64,000 nt of DNA from Phocaeicola salanitronis DSM 18170 (lineage in GTDB: Bacteria > Bacteroidota > Bacteroidia > Bacteroidales > Bacteroidaceae), in NCBI RefSeq assembly GCF_000190575.1, contig NC_015164.1:868001-932000 (forward strand), read 5' to 3'. How positions within the stretch are numbered: position 1 is the stretch's first letter; every line of letters starts with the position of its first letter. The translations under genes were made by a program, and so were the position numbers. Shown in pieces: positions 52,537-60,812 of the stretch. Under the pieces are notes generated by a model. That model searched no databases and was not told the origin of the DNA. It saw only the letters and a program-made list of their open reading frames with translations.

Positions 52537-53532
52537 ATGAAAATAAGTTATGAAACCATTATGCATTTCTTCCGTAATGAATGCACGCCCGAAGAAAGAC
52601 GTGCAGTCATGCAATGGGTGAATGAATCGGAGGAACATAAAGCATTTTTCTTCAAGTGGGAAGAACTTTTCCACTTAGGGAAAATGCATGAGATGTCAGA
52701 TGAAACGATTCTTCAAGAAGCCGAAAACAAGCTGGAGGCGCGCATCCATACGGAAGAGGAAGGCAAAAGGTTGAAGATATACAGTTTATGGGAAAAAGGG
52801 CTTAAATATGCAGCGGCAATCGCTGTAGTGGCTGCCGTAGCGGGACTGGCAGCCTGGTATCTGTCAAGCGGGCAACACCCCGAAATGCTTACCGCCTCTA
52901 CCGGAAGCGGAGAAACACAGGAACTGGTTTTGCCCGACAACAGCAAAGTATGGCTGAACGAAAATACCACGCTGACCTACCCCAAGAAGTTCGAAAGAGG
53001 CAAACGGGAACTGCATTTGAACGGAGAAGCCTATTTTGAAGTAAGCAAGGACAAACACAAACCCTTCCGCGTATGCAGCAAAAGCATGAATGTGCAGGTA
53101 TTGGGCACCAAGTTCAATTTCCGGAGCATGGATAAAGGGAAAACGGCGGAAGCCTCGTTGATAGAAGGCGAAGTAAGGGTAGAAGGCAACAACAACGAAG
53201 GAGCCATCACGCTGACGCCCGGACAGAAAGTGGAGCTGAACCTGAGGACCCGCCAAATGAAAGTATCGCAAACAGACGCCGTCATAGACGCGGTATGGCA
53301 CGATGGCTTGATACCGCTGGATCAAGCTGACGTATTCCGCATTGCCGATATTCTGGAAAAGCTATACGGCATGGACATCATCCTTGCACCGGACATTGAC
53401 CGGACAAATACCTATTCGGGCGTACTGCAAAAGAAGGAAACAATAGAAGAAGTATTGAAAATATTACAGAACACCATTCATATCAATTACAAGATATACC
53501 AAGGGACTGTATTCATATCATCCGGAAAATAA
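52537..53532 (+). CDS. FecR-family anti-sigma factor
   Basis: A 331-residue single-pass inner-membrane regulator. The cytosolic sigma-binding part (about 1-88) is followed by one membrane helix (about 90-109), the FecR domain (about 120-235, with SKVWLNENTTLTYPKKF and LNGEAYFEVSKDKHKPF), and a C-terminal DUF4974 domain (about 255-330) that receives the signal from the SusC STN domain. It should hold the ECF sigma factor inactive until glycan is bound. It sits between GH92 genes 1 and 2, 28 bases before the second, not next to the sigma gene. Confidence 0.93.
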   Translation: MKISYETIMHFFRNECTPEERRAVMQWVNESEEHKAFFFKWEELFHLGKMHEMSDETILQEAENKLEARIHTEEEGKRLKIYSLWEKGLKYAAAIAVVAAVAGLAAWYLSSGQHPEMLTASTGSGETQELVLPDNSKVWLNENTTLTYPKKFERGKRELHLNGEAYFEVSKDKHKPFRVCSKSMNVQVLGTKFNFRSMDKGKTAEASLIEGEVRVEGNNNEGAITLTPGQKVELNLRTRQMKVSQTDAVIDAVWHDGLIPLDQADVFRIADILEKLYGMDIILAPDIDRTNTYSGVLQKKETIEEVLKILQNTIHINYKIYQGTVFISSGK

Positions 53533-53560
53533 ATGTATTAACTAACTTAAAAATGATATT

Positions 53561-55834
53561 ATGAAAGCAAGACTTTCCGTTATAGCTTATTGCACAGGAG
53601 CAGCCCTGATGCTGGCGGCGTGCGCACAGACAGCCACGACGCCTGACTATACGGTGTATGTAAATCCGTTTATCGGAACAGGCGGGCACGGGCATACGTT
53701 TCCCGGACCCGTAGTACCTCACGGCATGATCCAGCCCAGCCCGGATACACGTATTGACGGGTGGGACGCCTGCTCGGGCTACTATTACGCAGACTCTACG
53801 ATAAACGGCTTCTCGCACAACCATGTCAGCGGGACAGGATGTGCCGATTACGGCGACTTCCTCCTGATGCCGACCGTAGGCGAACAGCAGTATAACCCAC
53901 AAGACTACGTGAGCCAGACCGAGCCATACGCCTCTCCGTTCAGCCACGAAAACGAAACGGCAGAGCCGGGATATTATTCGGTATTCCTTGACCGCTACGG
54001 TGTAAAAGCGGAACTGACCTCTACCCCACGCGCCGCCCTGCACCGCTATACGTTCCCTGAAACGACAGATGCGGGCTTTATCCTCGATATGGACTACTCC
54101 ATCCAATACCAAACTAACCTGGACATGCAGGTGGAAGTGGTCAGCGACACGGAAATCAAAGGCAGCAAGCTCACCAAATACTGGGCATTCGACCAGCAGG
54201 CAAGCTTTTACGCCAAATTCTCGAAACCTTTCACTTACACCATCGTGCGCGATACGCTGACCGACGCGAAGGGAAGAGTACAACCGCGCTGCAAGGTATT
54301 GCTGAAATTCGAAACCCAGAAAGACGAACAGGTATTGGTGAAAGTAGGCATCTCTACCGTAGACACGGAAGGCGCGAAGAAGAACCTGGAAGCCGAAATA
54401 CCTGCATGGGACTTCGACAAGGCGCGCAACGATGCCAAAGCGGCGTGGAACACGTGGCTGTCTAAAATCGACATCACCACTGCCAACGAAACCAACAAAG
54501 AGATATTCTACACAGCCATGTATCATGCCGCTATCAGCCCGAACCTGTTTACGGATGCAGACGGGCGCCACTGGGGCATGGACATGCAGGCACACCAAGG
54601 CAGCGTAAACGAGCCGGTATATACGGTATTCTCCTTATGGGATACGTTCCGTGCGCTTCATCCGCTGCTGACCATCATCGACCCGCAGTTGAACAACGAC
54701 TTTATCCGCTCGCTGATACTGAAGAGTCAGGAAGGCGGCGTTTTCCCGAAATGGGAACTGGCAGGGAACTATACGGGAACCATGATCGGCTATCATGCCG
54801 TGTCGCTCATAGCAGACGCTTATACCAAAGGGATTGCCGACTTCGACTTGCAGGAAGCCTATAAAGCCTGCCTGCGTGTAGCCGAATATGATACGACAGG
54901 CATCAAATGCCCGCCTGAGGTATTGCCTTTCCTGATGCCAAAAGCCAAATATTACAAAAACACCCTCGGCTATATCCCTTGCGACCGCGAAAACGAATCG
55001 GTTGCCAAGGCATTGGAATATGCGTATGACGACTATTGCATTTCCATCTTGGCAGAAGCGGTAGGCGATTACGAAAACCAAGAGAAATACGCCAAGTTCG
55101 CCAAAGCCTATACCCACTATTTCGACCCCTCTACCCGCTTCATGCGCGGTCTGGACTCGAACGGCAACTGGCGCACTCCGTTTAACCCGAAAGCTTCGAA
55201 CCACCGCAACGACGACTATTGTGAAGGCAACGCCTGGCAATGGCTGTGGTTCGTACCGCAAGATGTAGAAGGATTCGTAGAACTGATGGGCGGCGAGGAA
55301 GCTTTCGCGGGCAAACTCGATTCGTTGTTCAACGCCGACTCTACGATTGAAGGAGAACTGGTTTCGGCAGACATCACGGGATTAATCGGCCAATACGCAC
55401 AAGGCAACGAACCCAGCCACCACGTGATTCACCTGTACAACTACGTGAACCGTCCGTGGAAAACCCAAGAACTGATAGACCGTGTGCTGAAAGAGCAATA
55501 CCGCAATGAGCCGGACGGACTGTCGGGGAATGAAGACTGCGGACAGATGTCGGCATGGTATATCCTGAACTCCATGGGATTCTACCAAGTATGTCCGGGC
55601 AAACCGGTATATTCCATCGGACGCCCGATATTTGACCAAACGGTCATTAACCTGCCCGAAGGAAAGACTTTCACGATTGTAACCAAGAACAATTCGGCTG
55701 ACAATAAATACATCGAAAGCGCGACGTTAAACGGAAAACCGCTTGACAAGCCGTTCCTGGAACACAAAGCAATCTCTGCCGGAGGTGTCTTGGAAATCAC
55801 CATGACCAACCAGCCGACGAAATGGGGAGTGTGA
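53561..55834 (+). CDS. GH92 alpha-mannosidase 2, lipoprotein
   Basis: A 757-residue GH92 enzyme with lipobox MLAAC (C21) followed by AQTATT. Motifs are YVNPFIGTGGHGHTFPG, GFSHNHVSGTGCADYGD, FSLWDTFRALHPLLTI, the acid region YCEGNAWQWLWFVPQD, QGNEPSHHVIHLYN and GNEDCGQMSAWYILN. It is the closest of the four to enzyme 1 in the HGN/QGNEPSHH loop, so the two may act on similar linkages. It shares a transcript with fecR upstream. Exact linkage preference (alpha-1,2, 1,3 or 1,6) cannot be read with certainty. Confidence 0.93.
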   Translation: MKARLSVIAYCTGAALMLAACAQTATTPDYTVYVNPFIGTGGHGHTFPGPVVPHGMIQPSPDTRIDGWDACSGYYYADSTINGFSHNHVSGTGCADYGDFLLMPTVGEQQYNPQDYVSQTEPYASPFSHENETAEPGYYSVFLDRYGVKAELTSTPRAALHRYTFPETTDAGFILDMDYSIQYQTNLDMQVEVVSDTEIKGSKLTKYWAFDQQASFYAKFSKPFTYTIVRDTLTDAKGRVQPRCKVLLKFETQKDEQVLVKVGISTVDTEGAKKNLEAEIPAWDFDKARNDAKAAWNTWLSKIDITTANETNKEIFYTAMYHAAISPNLFTDADGRHWGMDMQAHQGSVNEPVYTVFSLWDTFRALHPLLTIIDPQLNNDFIRSLILKSQEGGVFPKWELAGNYTGTMIGYHAVSLIADAYTKGIADFDLQEAYKACLRVAEYDTTGIKCPPEVLPFLMPKAKYYKNTLGYIPCDRENESVAKALEYAYDDYCISILAEAVGDYENQEKYAKFAKAYTHYFDPSTRFMRGLDSNGNWRTPFNPKASNHRNDDYCEGNAWQWLWFVPQDVEGFVELMGGEEAFAGKLDSLFNADSTIEGELVSADITGLIGQYAQGNEPSHHVIHLYNYVNRPWKTQELIDRVLKEQYRNEPDGLSGNEDCGQMSAWYILNSMGFYQVCPGKPVYSIGRPIFDQTVINLPEGKTFTIVTKNNSADNKYIESATLNGKPLDKPFLEHKAISAGGVLEITMTNQPTKWGV

Positions 55835-55869
55835 ACAATCTGGCAATGTGACAATGAACTAATGGGGTA

Positions 55870-55975
55870 ATGTGCCAATGTGTTAGGGTGACAGTGAAAT
55901 ACCGTCATTTTCAACACATTGGTTCATCAGCAAACCAGCACATTTGCACATTGCCATATTAACACATTGGCACAT
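55870..55975. repeat. 16-bp inverted repeat between GH92 genes 2 and 3
   Basis: ATGTGCCAATGTGTTA (55870-55885) and its exact complement (55960-55975) flank low-complexity ACATTTGCAC-like copies. The 192-base gap has no gene. A related CACATT-rich stretch lies at 36045-36110. Confidence 0.7.
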
Positions 55976-56026
55976 GAATACATTTGCATATTAATACATT
56001 TGCACATTAAACTAAAACCATTCACC

Positions 56027-58309
56027 ATGAAAAAACGAAGTTTACTATTGACCTTATTCGCTTGCCTGTTCACCATCGGACAGGCGAAAGACTACGCCGA
56101 TTATGTGAATCCGTTAGTAGGCACGCAATCTACTTTCGAATTGTCTACCGGCAATACATACCCAGCCATCGCACGTCCATGGGGCATGAACTTCTGGACG
56201 CCTCAGACTGGAAAAATGGGTGACGGCTGGCAATACACCTATACCGCCACCAAAATCCGCGGGTTCAAGCAGACCCACCAGCCCAGCCCGTGGATAAACG
56301 ACTACGGACAATTCTCCATCATGCCGATGGTAAACAAACCGGAATTCAACGAAGACCGCCGTGCAAGCTGGTTCGCGCACAAAGGAGAAACAGCCAAAGC
56401 CTACTATTATAAGGTATATTTAGCAGAATACGACATCGTAACGGAAATGACTCCTACCGAACGCGCCGTTATGTTCCGTTTCACCTTCCCCGAAAACGAA
56501 CATTCGTACATCGTAATCGACGCATTCGACAAAGGTTCGTACGTGAAAATCGACAAGGCAAACAACCGCATTATCGGTTATTCTACCCGAAACAGCGGAG
56601 GCGTTCCTGCCAACTTCAAGAACTATTTCGTCATCGAATTTGACAAGCCGTTCACATACCAGGCGACTGTAGCCGACAGCATCCTGCATGAAAACGGCAC
56701 CGAACAACAGGCGAGCCACGCAGGTGCCATCATCGGCTTCAGCACCCGGAAAGGAGAGACCGTACACGCACGCATCGCGTCTTCTTTCATCAGCTACGAC
56801 CAAGCCATGCAGAACCTGAAAGAACTGGGCAACGACTCGTTCGACACATTGGTGCAAAAAGGACGTGACGCATGGAACGATGTATTGGGACGCATTGAAG
56901 TGGAAGGCGGAAACTTGGACCAATACCGCACGTTCTATTCGTGCCTGTACCGTTCGTTGCTGTTTCCGCGCAAGTTCTACGAAATCGACGCACAAGGCAA
57001 GCCGGTACATTACAGCCCATATAACGGAGAAGTACTTCCGGGCTATATGTACACCGATACCGGTTTTTGGGATACGTTCCGCTGCCTGTTCCCGTTGCTG
57101 AACCTGATGTACCCCTCCACAAACCTGGAGATTCAGGAAGGGCTTATCAACACATACAAAGAAAGCGGATTCTTCCCCGAATGGGCAAGCCCCGGGCATC
57201 GCGGCTGCATGATTGGCAATAACTCGGCATCTGTATTGGCAGACGCATACCTGAAAGGCGTGAAGGTGGAAGATGTGGAAACCCTTTACCAAGGCATCCT
57301 GCACGGCACGGAAAGCGTACACCCCGAAGTATCGTCTACCGGACGTTTAGGATATGAATATTACAACAAATTGGGCTATGTGCCTTATAACGTGAAGATT
57401 AACGAGAACGCCGCACGTACGCTGGAATATGCTTACGACGACTGGTGTATCTACCAACTCGCCAAAGCGTTGGATCGCCCGAAGAAAGAAATCAAGCGTT
57501 TTGCCGAACGTGCCATGAATTACAAGAACCTGTTCGACCCCGAAAGCAAACTGATGCGCGGAAAGAATGAAAACGGTACATTCCAGTCGCCATTCTCACC
57601 GCTGAAATGGGGGGATGCCTTCACCGAAGGAAACAGCTGGCACTATTCATGGTCGGTATTCCACGACCCGCAAGGACTGATAGACTTAATGGGCGGCGAC
57701 GAGGCGTTCATCACCATGATGGACTCGGTATTCTCGGTTCCTCCCCTCTTCGATGACAGTTACTACGGCTTCCCCATCCACGAAATCCGTGAGATGACGG
57801 TAATGAATATGGGCAACTATGCACACGGCAACCAACCCGTGCAGCACATGATTTACCTGTACAATTATGCCAAGCAACCGTGGAAAGCACAATATTGGCT
57901 GCGCCAGGTAATGGACCGCATGTACACACCGACCCCCGACGGCTATTGCGGCGATGAAGATAACGGCCAGACATCGGCATGGTACGTATTCACGGCATTG
58001 GGCTTCTATCCGGTATGTCCGGGTACCGACCAGTACGTAATGGGAGCGCCGTTGTTCAAGAAAGCCACCTTGCATTTCGAGAACGGCAAGACACTTACCA
58101 TCAACGCTCCCGAAAACAGCAAGGACAACTTCTATATCGAAGCGATGAAAGTGAACGGACAGGATTATACCAAGAACTATATCACCCACTCTACGCTGCA
58201 GAACGGAGGAGAAATCGACATCAACATGGGAAGCACACCCAACAAGACAAGAGGCATCGCTCCCGAAGACGCTCCTTATTCATTCAGCAATGAGCTGGAG
58301 AAGAAATAA
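56027..58309 (+). CDS. GH92 alpha-mannosidase 3, periplasmic
   Basis: A 760-residue GH92 enzyme with a signal peptide ending near QA at residue 20 (MKKRSLLLTLFACLFTIGQA), so a soluble periplasmic form is most likely. The family frame is kept: YVNPLVGTQSTFELSTGNTYP, FWDTFRCLFPLLNLMYP, acid region FTEGNSWHYSWSVFHD, then NYAHGNQPVQHMIYLYN and GDEDNGQTSAWYVFT. The last two loops differ from enzymes 1 and 2 (NQPVQH for NEPSHH, GDEDNGQT for GNEDCGQM), which suggests a different linkage. Its stop overlaps the next ATG by one base (TAATG), coupling it to the MFS carrier. Confidence 0.92.
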   Translation: MKKRSLLLTLFACLFTIGQAKDYADYVNPLVGTQSTFELSTGNTYPAIARPWGMNFWTPQTGKMGDGWQYTYTATKIRGFKQTHQPSPWINDYGQFSIMPMVNKPEFNEDRRASWFAHKGETAKAYYYKVYLAEYDIVTEMTPTERAVMFRFTFPENEHSYIVIDAFDKGSYVKIDKANNRIIGYSTRNSGGVPANFKNYFVIEFDKPFTYQATVADSILHENGTEQQASHAGAIIGFSTRKGETVHARIASSFISYDQAMQNLKELGNDSFDTLVQKGRDAWNDVLGRIEVEGGNLDQYRTFYSCLYRSLLFPRKFYEIDAQGKPVHYSPYNGEVLPGYMYTDTGFWDTFRCLFPLLNLMYPSTNLEIQEGLINTYKESGFFPEWASPGHRGCMIGNNSASVLADAYLKGVKVEDVETLYQGILHGTESVHPEVSSTGRLGYEYYNKLGYVPYNVKINENAARTLEYAYDDWCIYQLAKALDRPKKEIKRFAERAMNYKNLFDPESKLMRGKNENGTFQSPFSPLKWGDAFTEGNSWHYSWSVFHDPQGLIDLMGGDEAFITMMDSVFSVPPLFDDSYYGFPIHEIREMTVMNMGNYAHGNQPVQHMIYLYNYAKQPWKAQYWLRQVMDRMYTPTPDGYCGDEDNGQTSAWYVFTALGFYPVCPGTDQYVMGAPLFKKATLHFENGKTLTINAPENSKDNFYIEAMKVNGQDYTKNYITHSTLQNGGEIDINMGSTPNKTRGIAPEDAPYSFSNELEKK

Positions 58310-59679
58310 TGCCGGACATGGAAGAAGAAAAACTTCATAAAAGAAGCCCTATCACATGGGTCCCCACCGCATATTTTGCGATGGGGCTTCCTTTTGTTGT
58401 ACTCAATATGGTGACCGTGCTTATGTTCAAAGGATTGGGCGTGGAAGACAAGCTCATTACCTTTTGGACCTCGCTCATCCTATTGCCGTGGACATTAAAG
58501 CCCCTATGGAGCCCGTTCCTCGAACTGTTCAAGACGAAGAAATTCTTTGTAGTCGCCACCCAATTGATTACAGGCATTACCTTCGGACTGGTAGCGTTCT
58601 CGCTGAACCTGCCTCACTTTTTCAGCATTGCCATAGCCCTGCTGGCTGTCATCGCCTTCAGTGGCGCCACACATGACATTGCTTGCGACGGTGTATACAT
58701 GAGCGAGCTTTCCCAGCAGGAACAAGCCAAATACATAGGCTGGCAAGGCGCGTTCTATAACATCGCCAAGATTATCGCCACCGGCGGTCTGGTTTATCTG
58801 GCAGGTTATGCCATCGAGCGTTATGCCGGAGGGAACATGGACGATAAAACCGTCCTGTTTGCCGCAAACCAAAAAGCATGGATGCTGATTATGGCTATCC
58901 TTTGCGCCACCATGGTATTGTTAGGCATTTACCACATTTTCATGCTCCCTTCCGGACAAAAACGGCAACAGGGAGAAACAAGGACAGCAGGTCAGGTGTT
59001 GAAAGAACTGATATCTGTATTGACCGATTTCTTCCGCAAGAGCCACATCGTATATTACCTGTGCTTCATCATCCTGTACCGGTTTGCCGAAGGCTTTGTG
59101 ATGAAAATCGTACCGCTCTTTCTGAAAGCGGACCGTGCGATGGGAGGCTTGGGATTGAGCGAAAAGGAAATCGGGCTTTACTATGGAGCCTACGGGGCAG
59201 CAGCTTTCGTATTAGGCTCCTTGCTTGCCGGATATTACATCTCCTCACGCGGACTGAAGAAAACATTGTTCACCCTGTGTTGCATCTTCAACCTTCCGTT
59301 CGTAGTCTATGCCTTGCTGGCAACTTTCCAACCTGAAAACGGCATACTGATTTGCAGCGGCATCGTGTTCGAATACTTCGGCTATGGCTTCGGCTTTGTT
59401 GGGCTGACCCTGTTTATGATGCAGCAAGTGGCACCGGGCAAGCATCAGATGGCACACTACGCGTTCGCTTCGGGCATCATGAACTTAGGCGTGATGCTGC
59501 CGGGCATGCTGAGCGGATGGGTATGCGAGACCTTGGGCGAATGGTTCAACAAGCCGGGAGGATACGAGCCTTTCTTCATCTTCGTGCTGATAGCCACGAT
59601 ACCCGCATTCCTGATTACGTATTTTGTACCGTTCAAGTATGCGCCGGACGGCTCGTTGCTGAAAGGAGAAAGAGAATAA
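58309..59679 (+). CDS. AmpG-like MFS transporter in the N-glycan locus
   Basis: A 456-residue 12-helix carrier. Motifs are WVPTAYFAMGLPFVVLNMV, PWTLKPLWSPFLEL, GATHDIACDGVYMSELS and YFGYGFGFVGLTLFMMQQVA. It is a paralogue of the carrier at 36116-37378. Position between a GH92 gene and the GH130 phosphorylase gene indicates inner-membrane uptake of the trimmed product, most likely Man-beta-1,4-GlcNAc. The start overlaps the GH92 stop by one base. Substrate is inference from context. Confidence 0.86.
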   Translation: MPDMEEEKLHKRSPITWVPTAYFAMGLPFVVLNMVTVLMFKGLGVEDKLITFWTSLILLPWTLKPLWSPFLELFKTKKFFVVATQLITGITFGLVAFSLNLPHFFSIAIALLAVIAFSGATHDIACDGVYMSELSQQEQAKYIGWQGAFYNIAKIIATGGLVYLAGYAIERYAGGNMDDKTVLFAANQKAWMLIMAILCATMVLLGIYHIFMLPSGQKRQQGETRTAGQVLKELISVLTDFFRKSHIVYYLCFIILYRFAEGFVMKIVPLFLKADRAMGGLGLSEKEIGLYYGAYGAAAFVLGSLLAGYYISSRGLKKTLFTLCCIFNLPFVVYALLATFQPENGILICSGIVFEYFGYGFGFVGLTLFMMQQVAPGKHQMAHYAFASGIMNLGVMLPGMLSGWVCETLGEWFNKPGGYEPFFIFVLIATIPAFLITYFVPFKYAPDGSLLKGERE

Positions 59680-59726
59680 AGACAACACTATAAACTTTTA
59701 ATTATTAACTATTAACTAAAAGAAAA

Positions 59727-60695
59727 ATGGTAGAGAATTTCAAAATGCCATGGGAAGAACGCCCGGCAGGATGTACAGACATGATGTGGCGGTATTCGCA
59801 GAACCCCGTTATCGGACGCTACGACATACCCACCTCAAACAGCATTTTCAATAGCGCCGTAGTGCCATTCGGTGACGGATTCGCCGGTGTGTTCCGATGC
59901 GACAACAAGGCGGTACAGATGAACATTTTTGCCGGATTCAGCAAAGACGGCATTCATTGGGAAATCGAACACAATCCCATTCAATTCAAGGCGGGAAATA
60001 CGGACATGATTGAATCGGATTACAAATATGACCCGCGCGTGACATGGATAGAAGACCGCTACTGGATTACCTGGTGCAACGGATACCACGGACCGACAAT
60101 CGGCATTGGCTATACGTTCGATTTCAAGGAATTTTTCCAGTGCGAGAATGCCTTCTTGCCCTTCAACCGCAACGGCGTATTGTTCCCGCAGAAGATAAAC
60201 GGGAAATATGCCATGCTGAGCCGTCCCAGTGACAACGGACACACCCCGTTCGGCGACATCTACATCAGCTACAGCCCCGACATGAAATATTGGGGCGAAC
60301 ACCGTTGCGTGATGAAAACCGCTCCTTTCGAAGACAGTGCCTGGCAATGCACCAAGATAGGGGCAGGTTCCGTACCCTTCCTCACCGATGCCGGTTGGTT
60401 GCTGTTCTATCATGGTGTCATCCAGACCTGCAACGGCTTCCGCTATTCGATGGGTGCCGCTATCTTAGACAAAGATTGCCCCGAAAAGGTATTATACCGC
60501 ACACAACCTTATCTGTTGGCGCCTGCCGCTCCTTATGAATTGCAAGGCGACGTGCCCAACGTAGTGTTCCCCTGTGCGGCATTGCAGGACGGCAAGCGTG
60601 TAGCGGTATATTACGGTGCAGCGGATACGGTAGTAGGCATGGCATTCGGCTATATCGACGAAATCGTTGATTTCGTGAAGTCGCATTCGCTTTAA
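59727..60695 (+). CDS. GH130 beta-1,4-mannosyl-N-acetylglucosamine phosphorylase-like enzyme
   Basis: A 322-residue cytosolic five-bladed propeller phosphorylase. Expected reaction: Man-beta-1,4-GlcNAc plus phosphate to alpha-mannose-1-phosphate and GlcNAc. The GH130 motifs [41 protein letters not shown] and [21 protein letters not shown] are present. The aspartate in KYDPRV, D102, corresponds to the catalytic acid of characterised GH130_2 enzymes. It has no signal peptide, so its substrate must be imported, fitting the MFS gene upstream. Distinction from beta-1,2-mannoside enzymes rests on the N-glycan context. Confidence 0.9.
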   Translation: MVENFKMPWEERPAGCTDMMWRYSQNPVIGRYDIPTSNSIFNSAVVPFGDGFAGVFRCDNKAVQMNIFAGFSKDGIHWEIEHNPIQFKAGNTDMIESDYKYDPRVTWIEDRYWITWCNGYHGPTIGIGYTFDFKEFFQCENAFLPFNRNGVLFPQKINGKYAMLSRPSDNGHTPFGDIYISYSPDMKYWGEHRCVMKTAPFEDSAWQCTKIGAGSVPFLTDAGWLLFYHGVIQTCNGFRYSMGAAILDKDCPEKVLYRTQPYLLAPAAPYELQGDVPNVVFPCAALQDGKRVAVYYGAADTVVGMAFGYIDEIVDFVKSHSL

Positions 60696-60701
60696 AATCT
60701 G

Positions 60702-60772
60702 AACACAGAGACACGGAGACACAGAGACTATCAGTTAAATTCCTTATCGCTGTGTTTTTGTGTCTCTGTGTT
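60702..60772. repeat. Inverted repeat of the CACAGAG family
   Basis: AACACAGAGACAC (60702-60714) pairs exactly with GTGTCTCTGTGTT (60760-60772), and an imperfect inner extension follows. It lies in the gap between the GH130 and GH92 gene 4 and may reduce read-through. Confidence 0.7.
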
Positions 60773-60812
60773 TCATTATTATCCAATTTACCAACCCTTA
60801 AACCTGAAAGAC

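Noticed and set aside
53513..54598. 361-codon open frame on the minus strand
   Set aside because: It lies fully antisense to GH92 gene 2, whose motifs are conserved, and shows no domain.
56420..57322. 300-codon minus-strand frame inside GH92 gene 3, and a 290-codon one inside tamB (5245-6117)
   Set aside because: Long antisense frames are common here because of codon bias; neither contains a recognisable motif and both oppose well-supported genes.
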